A stretch of 64,000 nucleotides of DNA from Pseudofrancisella aestuarii (GTDB taxonomy: Bacteria; Pseudomonadota; Gammaproteobacteria; Francisellales; Francisellaceae): the NCBI RefSeq assembly GCF_003574475.2, contig NZ_QLIS02000002.1:62001-126000 (forward strand). Reading direction: 5' to 3'. Of the stretch, positions 9,911-18,194 are shown piece after piece. The notes beneath the pieces are model-generated. The model was given only the letters and a program-made list of their open reading frames with translations, searched no databases and was not told where the DNA came from. Positions within the stretch are counted from its first letter, which is position 1, and the number at the start of each line of letters is the position of its first letter. A program made the translations under genes and the position numbers.

Positions 9911-11746
9911 TTGTGTAGTATTTACGAGTTTATGCATTCGTCAAACTATATAACGATGTCTGCGGGACTTATCTTGCTATTCGCTATAGTGTCACAATAT
10001 TTATCATGGAGATTAAAGCTTCCTTCAATTTTATTCCTTATTCTAAGTGGTATTTTATTAGGCCCAATATCAGAGGTTATACTATCTGATGGATTTAGAT
10101 TAGTTGATGGTAATATAATTTTTGGAAAAGCGCTGCCACCTTTTGTTTCTATATGTGTAGCTATCATACTTTTTGAGGGAAGTTTATCTCTGAACTTCCA
10201 AAAAATAAAGCATGTTAGTAGAGTTGTATTTCTTTTGATTACTCTAGGGATAGGTTTGACTGTGGTTTTGACAGCACTGTTCTGTTATAAGCTATTAGGG
10301 TTATCTATGGAAATGTCTTTATTAGTAGCTAGTATAACGTGTGTTAGTGGACCAACAGTTGTTCCACCGCTTATGAGAACTATTCGCCCAAGAAAGCATG
10401 TTGCAAGTATCCTACACTGGGAGTCAATTATAGTAGATCCAATAGGTGCTTTAATAGTTGTATTTATAATGTCATGGCTTTTTGCATCAGCAAATATTAT
10501 TGGTGATTTCATTGGGTATATTGTTTGGGCTTGTACATTAGGTTTGTTCTCTGGATTAGCATTTGGGTACTTTATTGGAGTGAGCTTTAGAAAGCATTAT
10601 ATTCCAGAATACTTGAAAAGCTTTTTTGTGTTAGCAGTTACTATAGTAAGTTTTATTATAACAGATGCTGTTATACATGGAGCAGGTCTTCTAACTGTTA
10701 CAGTTGCTGGTTTAGTAATGGCGAATATGAAAGATCTCAAAATGTCGGATATAGTATCTTTCAAAGAAAACTTAAGTGTCGTGCTCATATCAGTTCTGTT
10801 TATAGTTTTAGGTGCTGACATTAACTTTAGTATGATAAAAGACTACTGGGCTGATGTATTACTACTGTTTTTATTCTTGCAGTTTATTTTAAGACCAATC
10901 GTAGTCTTTATATGTACAATTCGTTCAAATACTACATGGAAAGAAAGAATAGTTTTAGGGATGGTATATCCTAGAGGTATCGTTGCTGCCTCGGTTGCTG
11001 CTTTAGTTGCTATGAAAATAATAAAAGTAGCGCCTGAAGAAGTTGATGCGGCAAATACTTTAGTATTTTTCGTTTTCATGATTATTGTTTTAACGGTTGT
11101 TTTTGAAAGCTTATTCGTACCATTTCTTTCTCGTGCTTTAAAAGTTTCTGAACCTGAAGGAAAAGGTTTCTTAATAATAGGTGGGAATAAGTTTGCTAGA
11201 GAGCTTGCGGAAATATTTTCTAAACTTGATATTGAACTAACTATTACTGATTCATCTTGGGCGAATGTACAGAAATGTCGCCAGTTAGGATTAAATACTT
11301 ATTATGGAAGTCCAGTGTCTTTACATGCTGACTGGAATATTAATTTGGTTGGTATAGGCTCGATGTTGGGGCTTTCAACAAGTGAATATGTTAATGCAGT
11401 TTCGGCTGTGAAATATGTTCATGAATTTGGTGCTAGTAATATTTTCGTATTAAGGACACCTCAAAAAGAAAGCTATAAAGGAATAGGAGCTATTGAGACT
11501 AATATAGCAAATTTACTTTTTGAAGAAGGTATTGATTATAACTATCTTCTTGAAAGACTAAATAATGGTGCAAGGATTAAGAGTACAAACATTACTGAGA
11601 ATTATACGCTTGATAATTTCCTTTCAGATAATCGAAATTCAGTACCGTTATTTATAGTTGATGAAAATGGATATGTCCAACCTTTTGTGAAAAACAGAAA
11701 AATAAAACCTGTGAGTTTTAGTTTAATTTCTTTAAGTGATAACTAA
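9911..11746 (+). CDS. Sodium/proton antiporter (CPA type) with cytoplasmic nucleotide-binding-like domain
   Basis: A 611-residue protein. Residues about 15-400 form a 12-13 helix cation:proton antiporter domain with LFEGSLSLNF, CVSGPTVVPPLM and PRGIVAASVAAL motifs typical of NhaP/CPA1-like exchangers. Residues about 415-530 resemble a TrkA-N/Rossmann domain (GFLIIGGNKFARELAEIF). I chose the TTG at 9911 because AAGGAG lies eight bases before it; the next in-frame ATG (9932) has no ribosome site at useful distance. The gene lies 14 bases upstream of the gamma carbonic anhydrase-like gene, so the two probably form an operon linking proton and CO2/bicarbonate handling (inference). Confidence 0.85.
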   Translation: MCSIYEFMHSSNYITMSAGLILLFAIVSQYLSWRLKLPSILFLILSGILLGPISEVILSDGFRLVDGNIIFGKALPPFVSICVAIILFEGSLSLNFQKIKHVSRVVFLLITLGIGLTVVLTALFCYKLLGLSMEMSLLVASITCVSGPTVVPPLMRTIRPRKHVASILHWESIIVDPIGALIVVFIMSWLFASANIIGDFIGYIVWACTLGLFSGLAFGYFIGVSFRKHYIPEYLKSFFVLAVTIVSFIITDAVIHGAGLLTVTVAGLVMANMKDLKMSDIVSFKENLSVVLISVLFIVLGADINFSMIKDYWADVLLLFLFLQFILRPIVVFICTIRSNTTWKERIVLGMVYPRGIVAASVAALVAMKIIKVAPEEVDAANTLVFFVFMIIVLTVVFESLFVPFLSRALKVSEPEGKGFLIIGGNKFARELAEIFSKLDIELTITDSSWANVQKCRQLGLNTYYGSPVSLHADWNINLVGIGSMLGLSTSEYVNAVSAVKYVHEFGASNIFVLRTPQKESYKGIGAIETNIANLLFEEGIDYNYLLERLNNGARIKSTNITENYTLDNFLSDNRNSVPLFIVDENGYVQPFVKNRKIKPVSFSLISLSDN

Positions 11747-11760
11747 AGGAGAAAGCCTTT

Positions 11761-12291
11761 ATGTCAAACATCAGAGAATTTTGTGGTATTGCTCCAGATA
11801 TTAGTGAAACAGCTTATATTGATCAATCTGCTGTAGTTATTGGTAAAGTAGTTATTGGAGAAGATGCTTCTGTCTGGCCACAAGTGAGTGTGAGAGGAGA
11901 TCTTTTAAAAATCACTATAGGTAAAGGAACTAATATACAAGATTGTAGTACATTACACACTACAGAATATCCTAGAAATTCAGGTGAAGGTTTTGCATTA
12001 AGCATTGGTGAAAATGTGACTATTGGTCACGGAGTGGTTTTGCATGGATGTGAGATAAAAGACAATTCTTTGATTGGAATGGGTGCTATAGTTCTTGATG
12101 GAGCTGTTGTTGAAAAAGAAGTTCTCGTTGGAGCAGGTAGTTTAGTACCTCCAGGAAAAGTTTTGGAGTCAGGATATATGTATTTAGGCTCTCCAGTAAA
12201 GAAAATAAGATTATTAACACAAGAAGAAAAAGAAGATATATTAGCTAATGCAAAGAATTATGTTTCTACAAAAAATAAATATAAAGCTTAA
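11761..12291 (+). CDS. Gamma carbonic anhydrase-like hexapeptide-repeat protein
   Basis: A 176-residue left-handed beta-helix protein of the YrdA/PaaY type with I/V-G-x-x hexapeptide repeats (for example VVIGKVVIGEDASVWPQV). The zinc-ligand histidines typical of gamma carbonic anhydrases are kept: one in STLHTTEY and two in GHGVVLHGCEI. Whether this member has carbonic anhydrase activity cannot be told; many YrdA proteins are of uncertain function. It follows the antiporter by 14 bases, preceded by AAAGGAG, and the start of lolB lies inside its 3' end. Confidence 0.85.
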   Translation: MSNIREFCGIAPDISETAYIDQSAVVIGKVVIGEDASVWPQVSVRGDLLKITIGKGTNIQDCSTLHTTEYPRNSGEGFALSIGENVTIGHGVVLHGCEIKDNSLIGMGAIVLDGAVVEKEVLVGAGSLVPPGKVLESGYMYLGSPVKKIRLLTQEEKEDILANAKNYVSTKNKYKA

Positions 12292-12886
12292 TTTTTTTAT
12301 AGTTCTAGTAACTTTATTGTTAACCGCATGCGCGACAGTTAAAAGTGATTCAATACCTGTTGAAGAAACATCTCAATCATTTAATAAGGTGACATTAAAA
12401 GATCAGCTAGATAATTTGTCAAAATGGCAGGCTAGTGGAGTTATAGGTATTCGATATGATAATAAAGCAGATTCTGCTAATTTCATATGGAATCAAGATG
12501 GAAATGATTATCATCTAAAAATATATGGACCTCTTGGTATGGGTGCAATAAGTGTTATAGGAGATGGTAAATCTGTATCATTAGTTGATAGTAAGGGAGA
12601 TGTAACAAAATCTAAAGATATTAGCTCTCTTTTAGCAGAAAAATTTGGTTGGTATATTCCTATGGAGGGTCTTAAATATTGGATAAAAGGAACATATGTT
12701 TCAAGAGAAACTAAAGAGGTAGGTTACTCTAAGTTGGGATTGGTTGACAATTTAAAACAGTCAGGTTGGGAGATAACTTATAAAAACTATATGTTAATTA
12801 ATAAAAAAGTTCCCCTACCAACAAAAATAGTTTTATCTAGAGATGATTTGACTTTAAAAATAGTGATTAAGTCGTGGCAAGTATGA
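12248..12886 (+). CDS. lolB: Outer-membrane lipoprotein LolB
   Basis: LolB accepts lipoproteins from LolA and inserts them in the outer membrane. The 212-residue protein has a basic N-terminus, a hydrophobic stretch and the lipobox LLTAC (Cys about residue 28). Then come the LolB-like [22 protein letters not shown] and [14 protein letters not shown]. The start lies 44 bases inside the previous gene; an in-frame ATG at 12260 is an alternative, and neither has a clear ribosome site. The lolB-ispE order, widely conserved in gammaproteobacteria, supports the call. Confidence 0.85.
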   Translation: MQRIMFLQKINIKLNFFIVLVTLLLTACATVKSDSIPVEETSQSFNKVTLKDQLDNLSKWQASGVIGIRYDNKADSANFIWNQDGNDYHLKIYGPLGMGAISVIGDGKSVSLVDSKGDVTKSKDISSLLAEKFGWYIPMEGLKYWIKGTYVSRETKEVGYSKLGLVDNLKQSGWEITYKNYMLINKKVPLPTKIVLSRDDLTLKIVIKSWQV

Positions 12887-13701
12887 GAGGTAGGGAATAT
12901 TTATCATTTGCCAAAATAAATCTCTTTTTACATGTTTTAGATAAAAGAGATGATGGATATCATAATCTTCAAACATGGTTTCAATTTATTGATTTAAAAG
13001 ATAGGTTGTATTTTGAATTTAATAACTCAAATTTAATAACTATAAAAAGCAATAAGACAATAAGTTCTGAGAAAGATAATTTAGTTTATAAAGCAATAAG
13101 GCTATTTCAAGAGACGTATGCTATATCGGCTATAGGTTTAGATGTGTTTATTGAAAAGAATATTCCAATGGGAGCTGGATTGGGTGGCGGTAGCTCAAAT
13201 GCTGCTGTAACACTTATGGCAATGAGAGATAAATATAGACCAGATATTTCAAATGCGGATATGCTTGATTTAGGTAAAAAGTTAGGTGCAGATGTTCCTA
13301 TTTTTTTATTTGGGAAGTCAGCATGGGCTGAGGGTATTGGTGAGAAGCTATTTTCAAAAAACTATAAAGAACAATATGCCCTATTAATAAAGCCAGATAT
13401 TCATATAAGTACAAAAGAGTTTTTTAATAGCCAGTATTTGGTAAAACATGAGAGCCTAATATCTAGGGAGTTAGACTTGGATAGAAGAGTTATGAAAAAT
13501 GATTTTGAGGTAGTCTTTTTAAAAATGTTTCCAGAATTTAAAAATAGGCTTTCAGTAGCAGAAGCACAATTTTATATGACTGGTACAGGTTCTTGTTTTT
13601 ATGTGTTATCTGATAATAAATATCAGCTTGAAAAAGTTGCTACAAAAATAGATAAAGACCTTGACAAATGGCTTGTTAAGACATTAAACTATGTCTACTG
13701 A
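12883..13701 (+). CDS. ispE: 4-diphosphocytidyl-2-C-methyl-D-erythritol kinase
   Basis: ATP-dependent kinase of the non-mevalonate (MEP) isoprenoid pathway. The N-terminus has the substrate Lys motif ([19 protein letters not shown]) and the GHMP-kinase ATP loop [17 protein letters not shown]-terminal [10 protein letters not shown] motif is also seen. I chose the ATG at 12883 because it overlaps the lolB stop as ATGA; a GTG at 12874 in the same frame is also possible. The last 40 codons contain a probable promoter for the following tRNA gene. Confidence 0.93.
   Translation: MRGREYLSFAKINLFLHVLDKRDDGYHNLQTWFQFIDLKDRLYFEFNNSNLITIKSNKTISSEKDNLVYKAIRLFQETYAISAIGLDVFIEKNIPMGAGLGGGSSNAAVTLMAMRDKYRPDISNADMLDLGKKLGADVPIFLFGKSAWAEGIGEKLFSKNYKEQYALLIKPDIHISTKEFFNSQYLVKHESLISRELDLDRRVMKNDFEVVFLKMFPEFKNRLSVAEAQFYMTGTGSCFYVLSDNKYQLEKVATKIDKDLDKWLVKTLNYVY
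13661..13690 (+). promoter_or_regulatory. Probable tRNA-Gln promoter inside ispE
   Basis: A perfect -35 TTGACA (13661-13666) is followed after 18 bases by TAAACT (13685-13690). This would start RNA near 13697, about 30 bases before the mature tRNA end. It lies in the last codons of ispE. Confidence 0.5.
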
Positions 13702-13726
13702 CTTTTTCACAAGTCATGTTCATTGT

Positions 13727-13801
13727 TGGGCTATCGCCAAGCGGTAAGGCAACGGGTTTTGATCCCGTCATCCCCAGGTTCGAATCCTGGTAGCCCAGCC
13801 A
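13727..13801 (+). tRNA. tRNA-Gln (anticodon TTG)
   Basis: A full cloverleaf can be drawn. The acceptor arms TGGGCTA (13727-13733) and TAGCCCA (13791-13797) pair perfectly. The anticodon stem ACGGG/CCCGT encloses TTTTGAT with anticodon TTG at 13759-13761. The T arm contains GGTTCGAATCC. The CCA end is encoded (13799-13801). The gene lies 25 bases after ispE. Confidence 0.97.
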
Positions 13802-13821
13802 TAAAAAATAATCAAAAAATC

Positions 13822-13840
13822 ACTTTTAACTAAAAGTTTT
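13822..13840 (+). terminator. Hairpin after tRNA-Gln, possible terminator
   Basis: ACTTTTA and TAAAAGT form a perfect 7-base inverted repeat (13822-13837) followed by a short T run. It lies 20 bases after the tRNA. The stem has little GC, so it may be weak. Its presence argues against starting the next gene at the TTG at 13839. Confidence 0.4.
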
Positions 13841-13889
13841 GAATGCTTTTATATATACTGAATTAAAAATAGATTTAAAGATTTTTGCT

Positions 13890-15098
13890 TTGGTTTCCAT
13901 AAATAAACAAATTGGCTGCATATTCCTTATATTAGGAACTTCTTTAGGTGGTGGAATTTTAGCCATCCCTATGCTGCTTTCTTATTTTGGGACAATACCA
14001 GGTATTATAATAATGTTTCTTGTATGGCTTTTAATGACATACTCAACCTTGGCTATAGCAGAAGCATGTATGCATTTTGAAAGGGGGATCAGTTTTTTAG
14101 GATTGGCTCATAAGACTTTTGGGAAGTTTGGAATTGTTTTAGTATATATATGTTCTTTTGGAATATTATATGGGATGTTAACTGCATATATAGCAGCTAT
14201 AGGACAAACATATTCTAATATTTTTAACTTTAGTGTTTTATTTTCTCAAATACTTTTCATAATACTTTTTGGCTTTTTCATCCTTAAGGGTACAACTCAT
14301 GCTGAGTGGCTTAATAGAATATTTCTTTCTATAAAGCTAATTATTATCATTTTTGTACTCGCATTACTTATTTCTCAAGCTAAGTTAGATAATTTAGGTG
14401 ATTATGAATTATCTAATATTAAAGAGCTTTTTATAGTGATTCCAGTGCTTGCTACTACATTTTCCGCACATGTAATAATTCCAACCATTAGAAATTATGT
14501 AGGAGACTATCCTAAAGAATTAAGAAGAATAATTTTAATAGCTTCATTTATCATATTGGCGATATATAGTCTTTGGGTTGTTGCCATATTTGGTAATATT
14601 TCGATAAATGAAGGTGATAAAAGCTTTAAGTTCTTTTTAGAAAAAGATTCTATGATGAGTGTTTCAGAGTTTCTAAATATATTAAAAGTGAATCTGGGAA
14701 ATGGTCTAGTGACTAAGGCATTGTTTGCATTTATAGCAATATCAGTGACTACAGCTTTTATTACACTATCTCTTTCATTAAGAGATCTTATCTTAGATAA
14801 ATCTAATATTGAGAAATTAAAACCAGTTGTGAAGAATATTTTATTAATTGGGTTACTATTTGGTATACCTATAGTGATAGATTACTGTTTTAATAAAATA
14901 TTTATAATGGCGTTATCCATAGTTGGTTTATTGGCTTTAATAATGCTTGTTGCTTGCCCATTAAATATGGTGAGAATTCTTAGAAAAAGTGGGCTGAAAC
15001 TAAAATATAAAATAATGGAAAATAAGTTTATAAACGGTCTCGCACTTGCTGTTTCCTTAATAATTATTTTTCTTCAGCTTTTAGATTATTTATTATAA
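13890..15098 (+). CDS. Aromatic amino-acid transporter (HAAAP family, Mtr/TyrP type)
   Basis: An inner-membrane permease of about 11 helices. The first helix region LILGTSLGGGILAIPMLLSYFG is the hallmark of tyrosine/tryptophan-specific permeases (TyrP, Mtr, TnaB). FSAHVIIPTIRNYV in the middle is also typical. The frame is open back to a TTG at 13839. I prefer the TTG at 13890 because it lies at the same distance from the first helix as the ATG of the paralogue at 49322, and the earlier site overlaps a hairpin. The exact start remains uncertain. Substrate (Trp, Tyr or Phe) is unresolved. Confidence 0.8.
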   Translation: MVSINKQIGCIFLILGTSLGGGILAIPMLLSYFGTIPGIIIMFLVWLLMTYSTLAIAEACMHFERGISFLGLAHKTFGKFGIVLVYICSFGILYGMLTAYIAAIGQTYSNIFNFSVLFSQILFIILFGFFILKGTTHAEWLNRIFLSIKLIIIIFVLALLISQAKLDNLGDYELSNIKELFIVIPVLATTFSAHVIIPTIRNYVGDYPKELRRIILIASFIILAIYSLWVVAIFGNISINEGDKSFKFFLEKDSMMSVSEFLNILKVNLGNGLVTKALFAFIAISVTTAFITLSLSLRDLILDKSNIEKLKPVVKNILLIGLLFGIPIVIDYCFNKIFIMALSIVGLLALIMLVACPLNMVRILRKSGLKLKYKIMENKFINGLALAVSLIIIFLQLLDYLL

Positions 15099-15180
15099 CT
15101 ATTTTGTAGCTTAAGATATTAACCTAATGGCAAAAGCCTGTTAGAATTATCACCTATACGTGAGAATTTAAGATATAAAC

Positions 15181-15744
15181 ATGACAAACGGTTTAATAAA
15201 TGTAGCTATATTCTTAATTAGTACGATTTTTAGTTTATATGCTTTTATTGTACTATTGAGATTCTTTTTACAGTGGGTAAAAGCAGATTTTTATAATCCT
15301 GTTTCTCAAATGATTATGAAAGCCACGAATGTTGTTGTTATGCCCTTAAGAAGAGTGGTGCCAGGATTTTTTCACTTAGACTGGTCGTGTATAGTAGTCG
15401 TTTATTTTATCTTTTTAATAGAAAACCTATTAGTAGGTTTGTTAAAGGGATATGGTTTAGACCTTTTATTTATTTTTGTTAAACCTCTTTTAGATATGCC
15501 ATTCGCTATAATAAATATGTTTGTTTATCTAATAGTTATAAGAGCTATAGCTAGTTGGTTCATTCATGGTGGATACAATCCTATCTTTGTGGCAATTTTT
15601 CAAATTACAGAGCCACTTTTATCTAGAGTTAGAAGATTTATAAAACCTACTGCAGCAGGATTTGATTTTTCACCGATAGTAGTTTTAATCGTATTATTCT
15701 GTGTACAAATATTCTTACAGAGTGTAATTGCAGAGATATTTTAG
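15181..15744 (+). CDS. yggT: YggT family membrane protein
   Basis: A 187-residue protein made of two YGGT repeats, each with two membrane helices around an amphipathic stretch (first repeat about residues 8-85, second about 95-185). The motif FYNPVSQMIMKATNVVVMPLRR appears in the first, and GGYNPIFVAIFQITEPLLSRVRRFI in the second. YggT proteins are linked to osmotic response and membrane organisation, but the exact role is not settled. The stop overlaps the start of yggU by one base, a conserved arrangement. Confidence 0.88.
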   Translation: MTNGLINVAIFLISTIFSLYAFIVLLRFFLQWVKADFYNPVSQMIMKATNVVVMPLRRVVPGFFHLDWSCIVVVYFIFLIENLLVGLLKGYGLDLLFIFVKPLLDMPFAIINMFVYLIVIRAIASWFIHGGYNPIFVAIFQITEPLLSRVRRFIKPTAAGFDFSPIVVLIVLFCVQIFLQSVIAEIF

Positions 15745-16019
15745 TGAGCTTCCTTTTGTCAGTTTATATACAGTCAAATTCTTCTAAGAGCGAGATATGT
15801 GGCGAGCATGATGGAGCTTTAAAAATTAAAATTGCATCTCCAGCTGTAGATGGTAAGGCAAATAAAGAGTTAATTAACTTTTTAGCAAAGTATTTGAAGC
15901 TTAAAAAAAATTTGATAAATATAAAAAGAGGTGAAACTTCTAGGCATAAAATTTTAGAAATATTTTCAGATAAAGAAGATATTGATTCTAAAATAAAACA
16001 ATATTTAATCTCTTTCTAA
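15744..16019 (+). CDS. yggU: DUF167/YggU family protein
   Basis: A 91-residue protein with the family pattern: GEHDGALKIKIASPAVDGKANKELINFLA in the first half, then LINIKRGETSRHKILEI. The structure is known in the family but the function is not. It starts with a GTG overlapping the yggT stop, so the two are translationally coupled. Its end overlaps by 15 bases with the convergent GNAT gene. Confidence 0.88.
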   Translation: MSFLLSVYIQSNSSKSEICGEHDGALKIKIASPAVDGKANKELINFLAKYLKLKKNLINIKRGETSRHKILEIFSDKEDIDSKIKQYLISF

Positions 16020-16442
16020 GATCATTTTATAAGCACTATCTCCATTTTCATAATAATTGGATATAGTTTTAGAAATAACAAAATTATTCTTTTGATATAG
16101 TCTAATAGCTCCAAGGTTATTTGTATTAACTTCTAGGTAAATATTTTTAGTAGTTAGTTTAAACAAATGATTTAACAATGATTGAGCTATTCCTTTGCCT
16201 TGATGTGAAGTACTCACAGCAAGCGAGTAAATTCTTATTTGTTTTTTATACTCAAAACAAAGTATATATCCAGCTACACTATCGTTACTGACAGCAGTGA
16301 AAAAGAGTTTCTGCTTTTTTATATTATAAGTCATTTGCCTTCTAGATATTTTATCGCTATTAAATAGAGAGTTTTCTATTTCAATTAGATCATCTAGATG
16401 GTTCAAATTAGCATTAGATATTAATATATTATTAGCTTGCAT
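16005..16442 (-). CDS. GNAT-family N-acetyltransferase linked to ATP-grasp gene
   Basis: A 145-residue single GNAT domain. The acetyl-CoA loop is seen as HQGKGIAQSLL (R/Q-x2-G-x-G/A form), preceded by IRIYSLAVS and followed by YLEVNTNNLGAIRLYQKNNF, as in RimI-like enzymes. The first 11 bases overlap the end of the RimK-like gene, so the two are translated together. In this family context the enzyme may modify a peptide or protein also handled by the ligase, rather than ribosomal protein S18. That last point is inference. Confidence 0.8.
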   Translation of the reverse strand: MQANNILISNANLNHLDDLIEIENSLFNSDKISRRQMTYNIKKQKLFFTAVSNDSVAGYILCFEYKKQIRIYSLAVSTSHQGKGIAQSLLNHLFKLTTKNIYLEVNTNNLGAIRLYQKNNFVISKTISNYYENGDSAYKMILERD

Positions 16443-17907
16443 AAGGTAGTTTCTTAAAATTCATTCTATTTAAGAATTCAAGCATGATAGTACTATATAA
16501 AGCATCACCTATATATGCATCTTCATATCCAGCATCTAAAGAAGGGTTATCATTTATTTCTATAATCATAGGTTTGCCATTTACAACTTTTATATCAACT
16601 CCATATAAACCTGTACCTACAAGCTTGGTTGCTTTTAAAGCTGCTTTCATAATAGATTTATCCACTTGATGAGTTGCATAAGCATCAGCACCACCAGCCG
16701 TGACAGTATTTTTCTTATAGTTTACAATCTGCCAATGGTTTTTAGCCATGTAGTATTTACATGCATATAGCGGTTTACCATTTAAAATACCTATACGCCA
16801 ATCAAATTCAGTGAAGTAATATTTTTGAGCTATTATTATTGCAGAATCAGCTAACATCTCTTTTAAGATAACTTCTAATTCTTTAAAAGACTTTGCTTTT
16901 TTAACGCCTTTTGAGAAAGAGCCATCTGGGATTTTTAGAACTATTGGAAAACCTAATTCATTAACTATCTCTTCGAGCTCAGCTTTTTTAATATCTTTAA
17001 ATATAAGCTTAGATTCAGGGGCTAGTATTTTATGTTTAGTCATTAAGTTGTGTAAGTAAACTTTATTTGTGCATCTAGTAATAGACTTCGTGTCATCGAT
17101 TACTACTAAATTATTATCTTCCGCTTTTTTTGCAAAAGCATAACTATAATGATTAATCGCAGTGGTTGTTCTAATGAACAGAGCATCATATTCAGGAACT
17201 TTCATATAATCATCTTTAGTGATTAGGTCAACATGAATGCCTAGATCATTAGCTGCTTTTACAAATTTAGAAATTGCTTTTTTATTACTAGGAGGTATTT
17301 TTTCAGAAGGGTCATGTAAGATCGCTAAATCATATAAGAAACTCTTCTTAACTTTTTTCTTTCTCCAAACTTTACTACTGAAAGCGTTTAGTGATTCTGC
17401 AAATACAGTTTGTTCTTCATCAGATAATGTACTAATTTTACCCAGTGTGATATTGCTGATTTGCCAGATATCAGCACTTTTAGTAATAGTTAGAACTAAG
17501 ATAGGTGCACTATAGTATTCAAAAACTTTTTTTGCTAACTTTTCAAAACCGTTTATAGATGGAACACCAAAAAATACTTTTATATTTATGATATTTTCAT
17601 CTTTATACATCTTATTTAATTGTTGTTGATTTAGCCTTATGCCTGAAGACAATAAGGCAACATGATCAAAATACTTTAAGCTATTAAGTGTAGTAATATC
17701 AGGCAGAACACTATCTTTATTTGCTTCACCTAACAAAGATGCATAATAACCTTCTTCTAGATACTCCATCTTCTCAGATAGGTTTATTATGTAATTTTCA
17801 TTTTTTGAAGTTTGTTGAAGATAATTTGAAATAGTTATTACATTATCGCTTGGATAATAAGGTGACCAGATATCTTTATGATCGATTAAAATTTTAAGTG
17901 TTTTCAC
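16432..17907 (-). CDS. RimK-like ATP-grasp ligase with N-terminal extension
   Basis: A 491-residue protein in two parts. Residues about 1-190 resemble the RimK-like ATP-grasp N-terminal region (RLAN type, with LADITTLNSLKYFDH-like and HVALLSSGIRLNQ features). Residues about 215-490 form an ATP-grasp ligase: GFPIVLKIPDGSFSKGVKKA, the adenine/phosphate lysines, FDWRIGILNGKPLYACKYYM, and metal-binding IIEINDNPSLDAG. RimK-like enzymes add glutamate or other amino acids to carboxyl groups of proteins or peptides. The substrate here is unknown. The gene is the first of a two-gene leftward unit with a GNAT gene. Confidence 0.8.
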   Translation of the reverse strand: MKTLKILIDHKDIWSPYYPSDNVITISNYLQQTSKNENYIINLSEKMEYLEEGYYASLLGEANKDSVLPDITTLNSLKYFDHVALLSSGIRLNQQQLNKMYKDENIINIKVFFGVPSINGFEKLAKKVFEYYSAPILVLTITKSADIWQISNITLGKISTLSDEEQTVFAESLNAFSSKVWRKKKVKKSFLYDLAILHDPSEKIPPSNKKAISKFVKAANDLGIHVDLITKDDYMKVPEYDALFIRTTTAINHYSYAFAKKAEDNNLVVIDDTKSITRCTNKVYLHNLMTKHKILAPESKLIFKDIKKAELEEIVNELGFPIVLKIPDGSFSKGVKKAKSFKELEVILKEMLADSAIIIAQKYYFTEFDWRIGILNGKPLYACKYYMAKNHWQIVNYKKNTVTAGGADAYATHQVDKSIMKAALKATKLVGTGLYGVDIKVVNGKPMIIEINDNPSLDAGYEDAYIGDALYSTIMLEFLNRMNFKKLPYAS

Positions 17908-17988
17908 ATAATTCCTTAGGTTAAAGTGTCGTAAAAACGAAAGTATTATCCTCCGTTTTTATTTTTTTTCAATAGGTATTTTTAAAAG

Positions 17989-18051
17989 AATATTTCTATT
18001 CTATTTATATCTGAATTTTAGAATAAATTTTGCTCTAAGAATAGAAATATT
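17989..18051. repeat. Perfect 14-base inverted repeat in divergent gap
   Basis: Arms AATATTTCTATTCT (17989-18002) and AGAATAGAAATATT (18038-18051) are exact reverse complements, 35 bases apart. They lie in the 287-base gap between the ATP-grasp gene (leftward) and comEC (rightward), about 80 bases from the ATP-grasp start. The rest of the gap is AT-rich with no gene. Confidence 0.6.
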
Positions 18052-18194
18052 ATAGATAAATTTTATGAATGAGACCGTACATAATTAACTAATATTTGTA
18101 TTATCGTTTGCTTCTTTCTTAATAATCACGCTACACTTTTCTTATAACTTTATATAAGCTTATAAAATAGCATCGTTTCTTAAGTTACAGTTTT

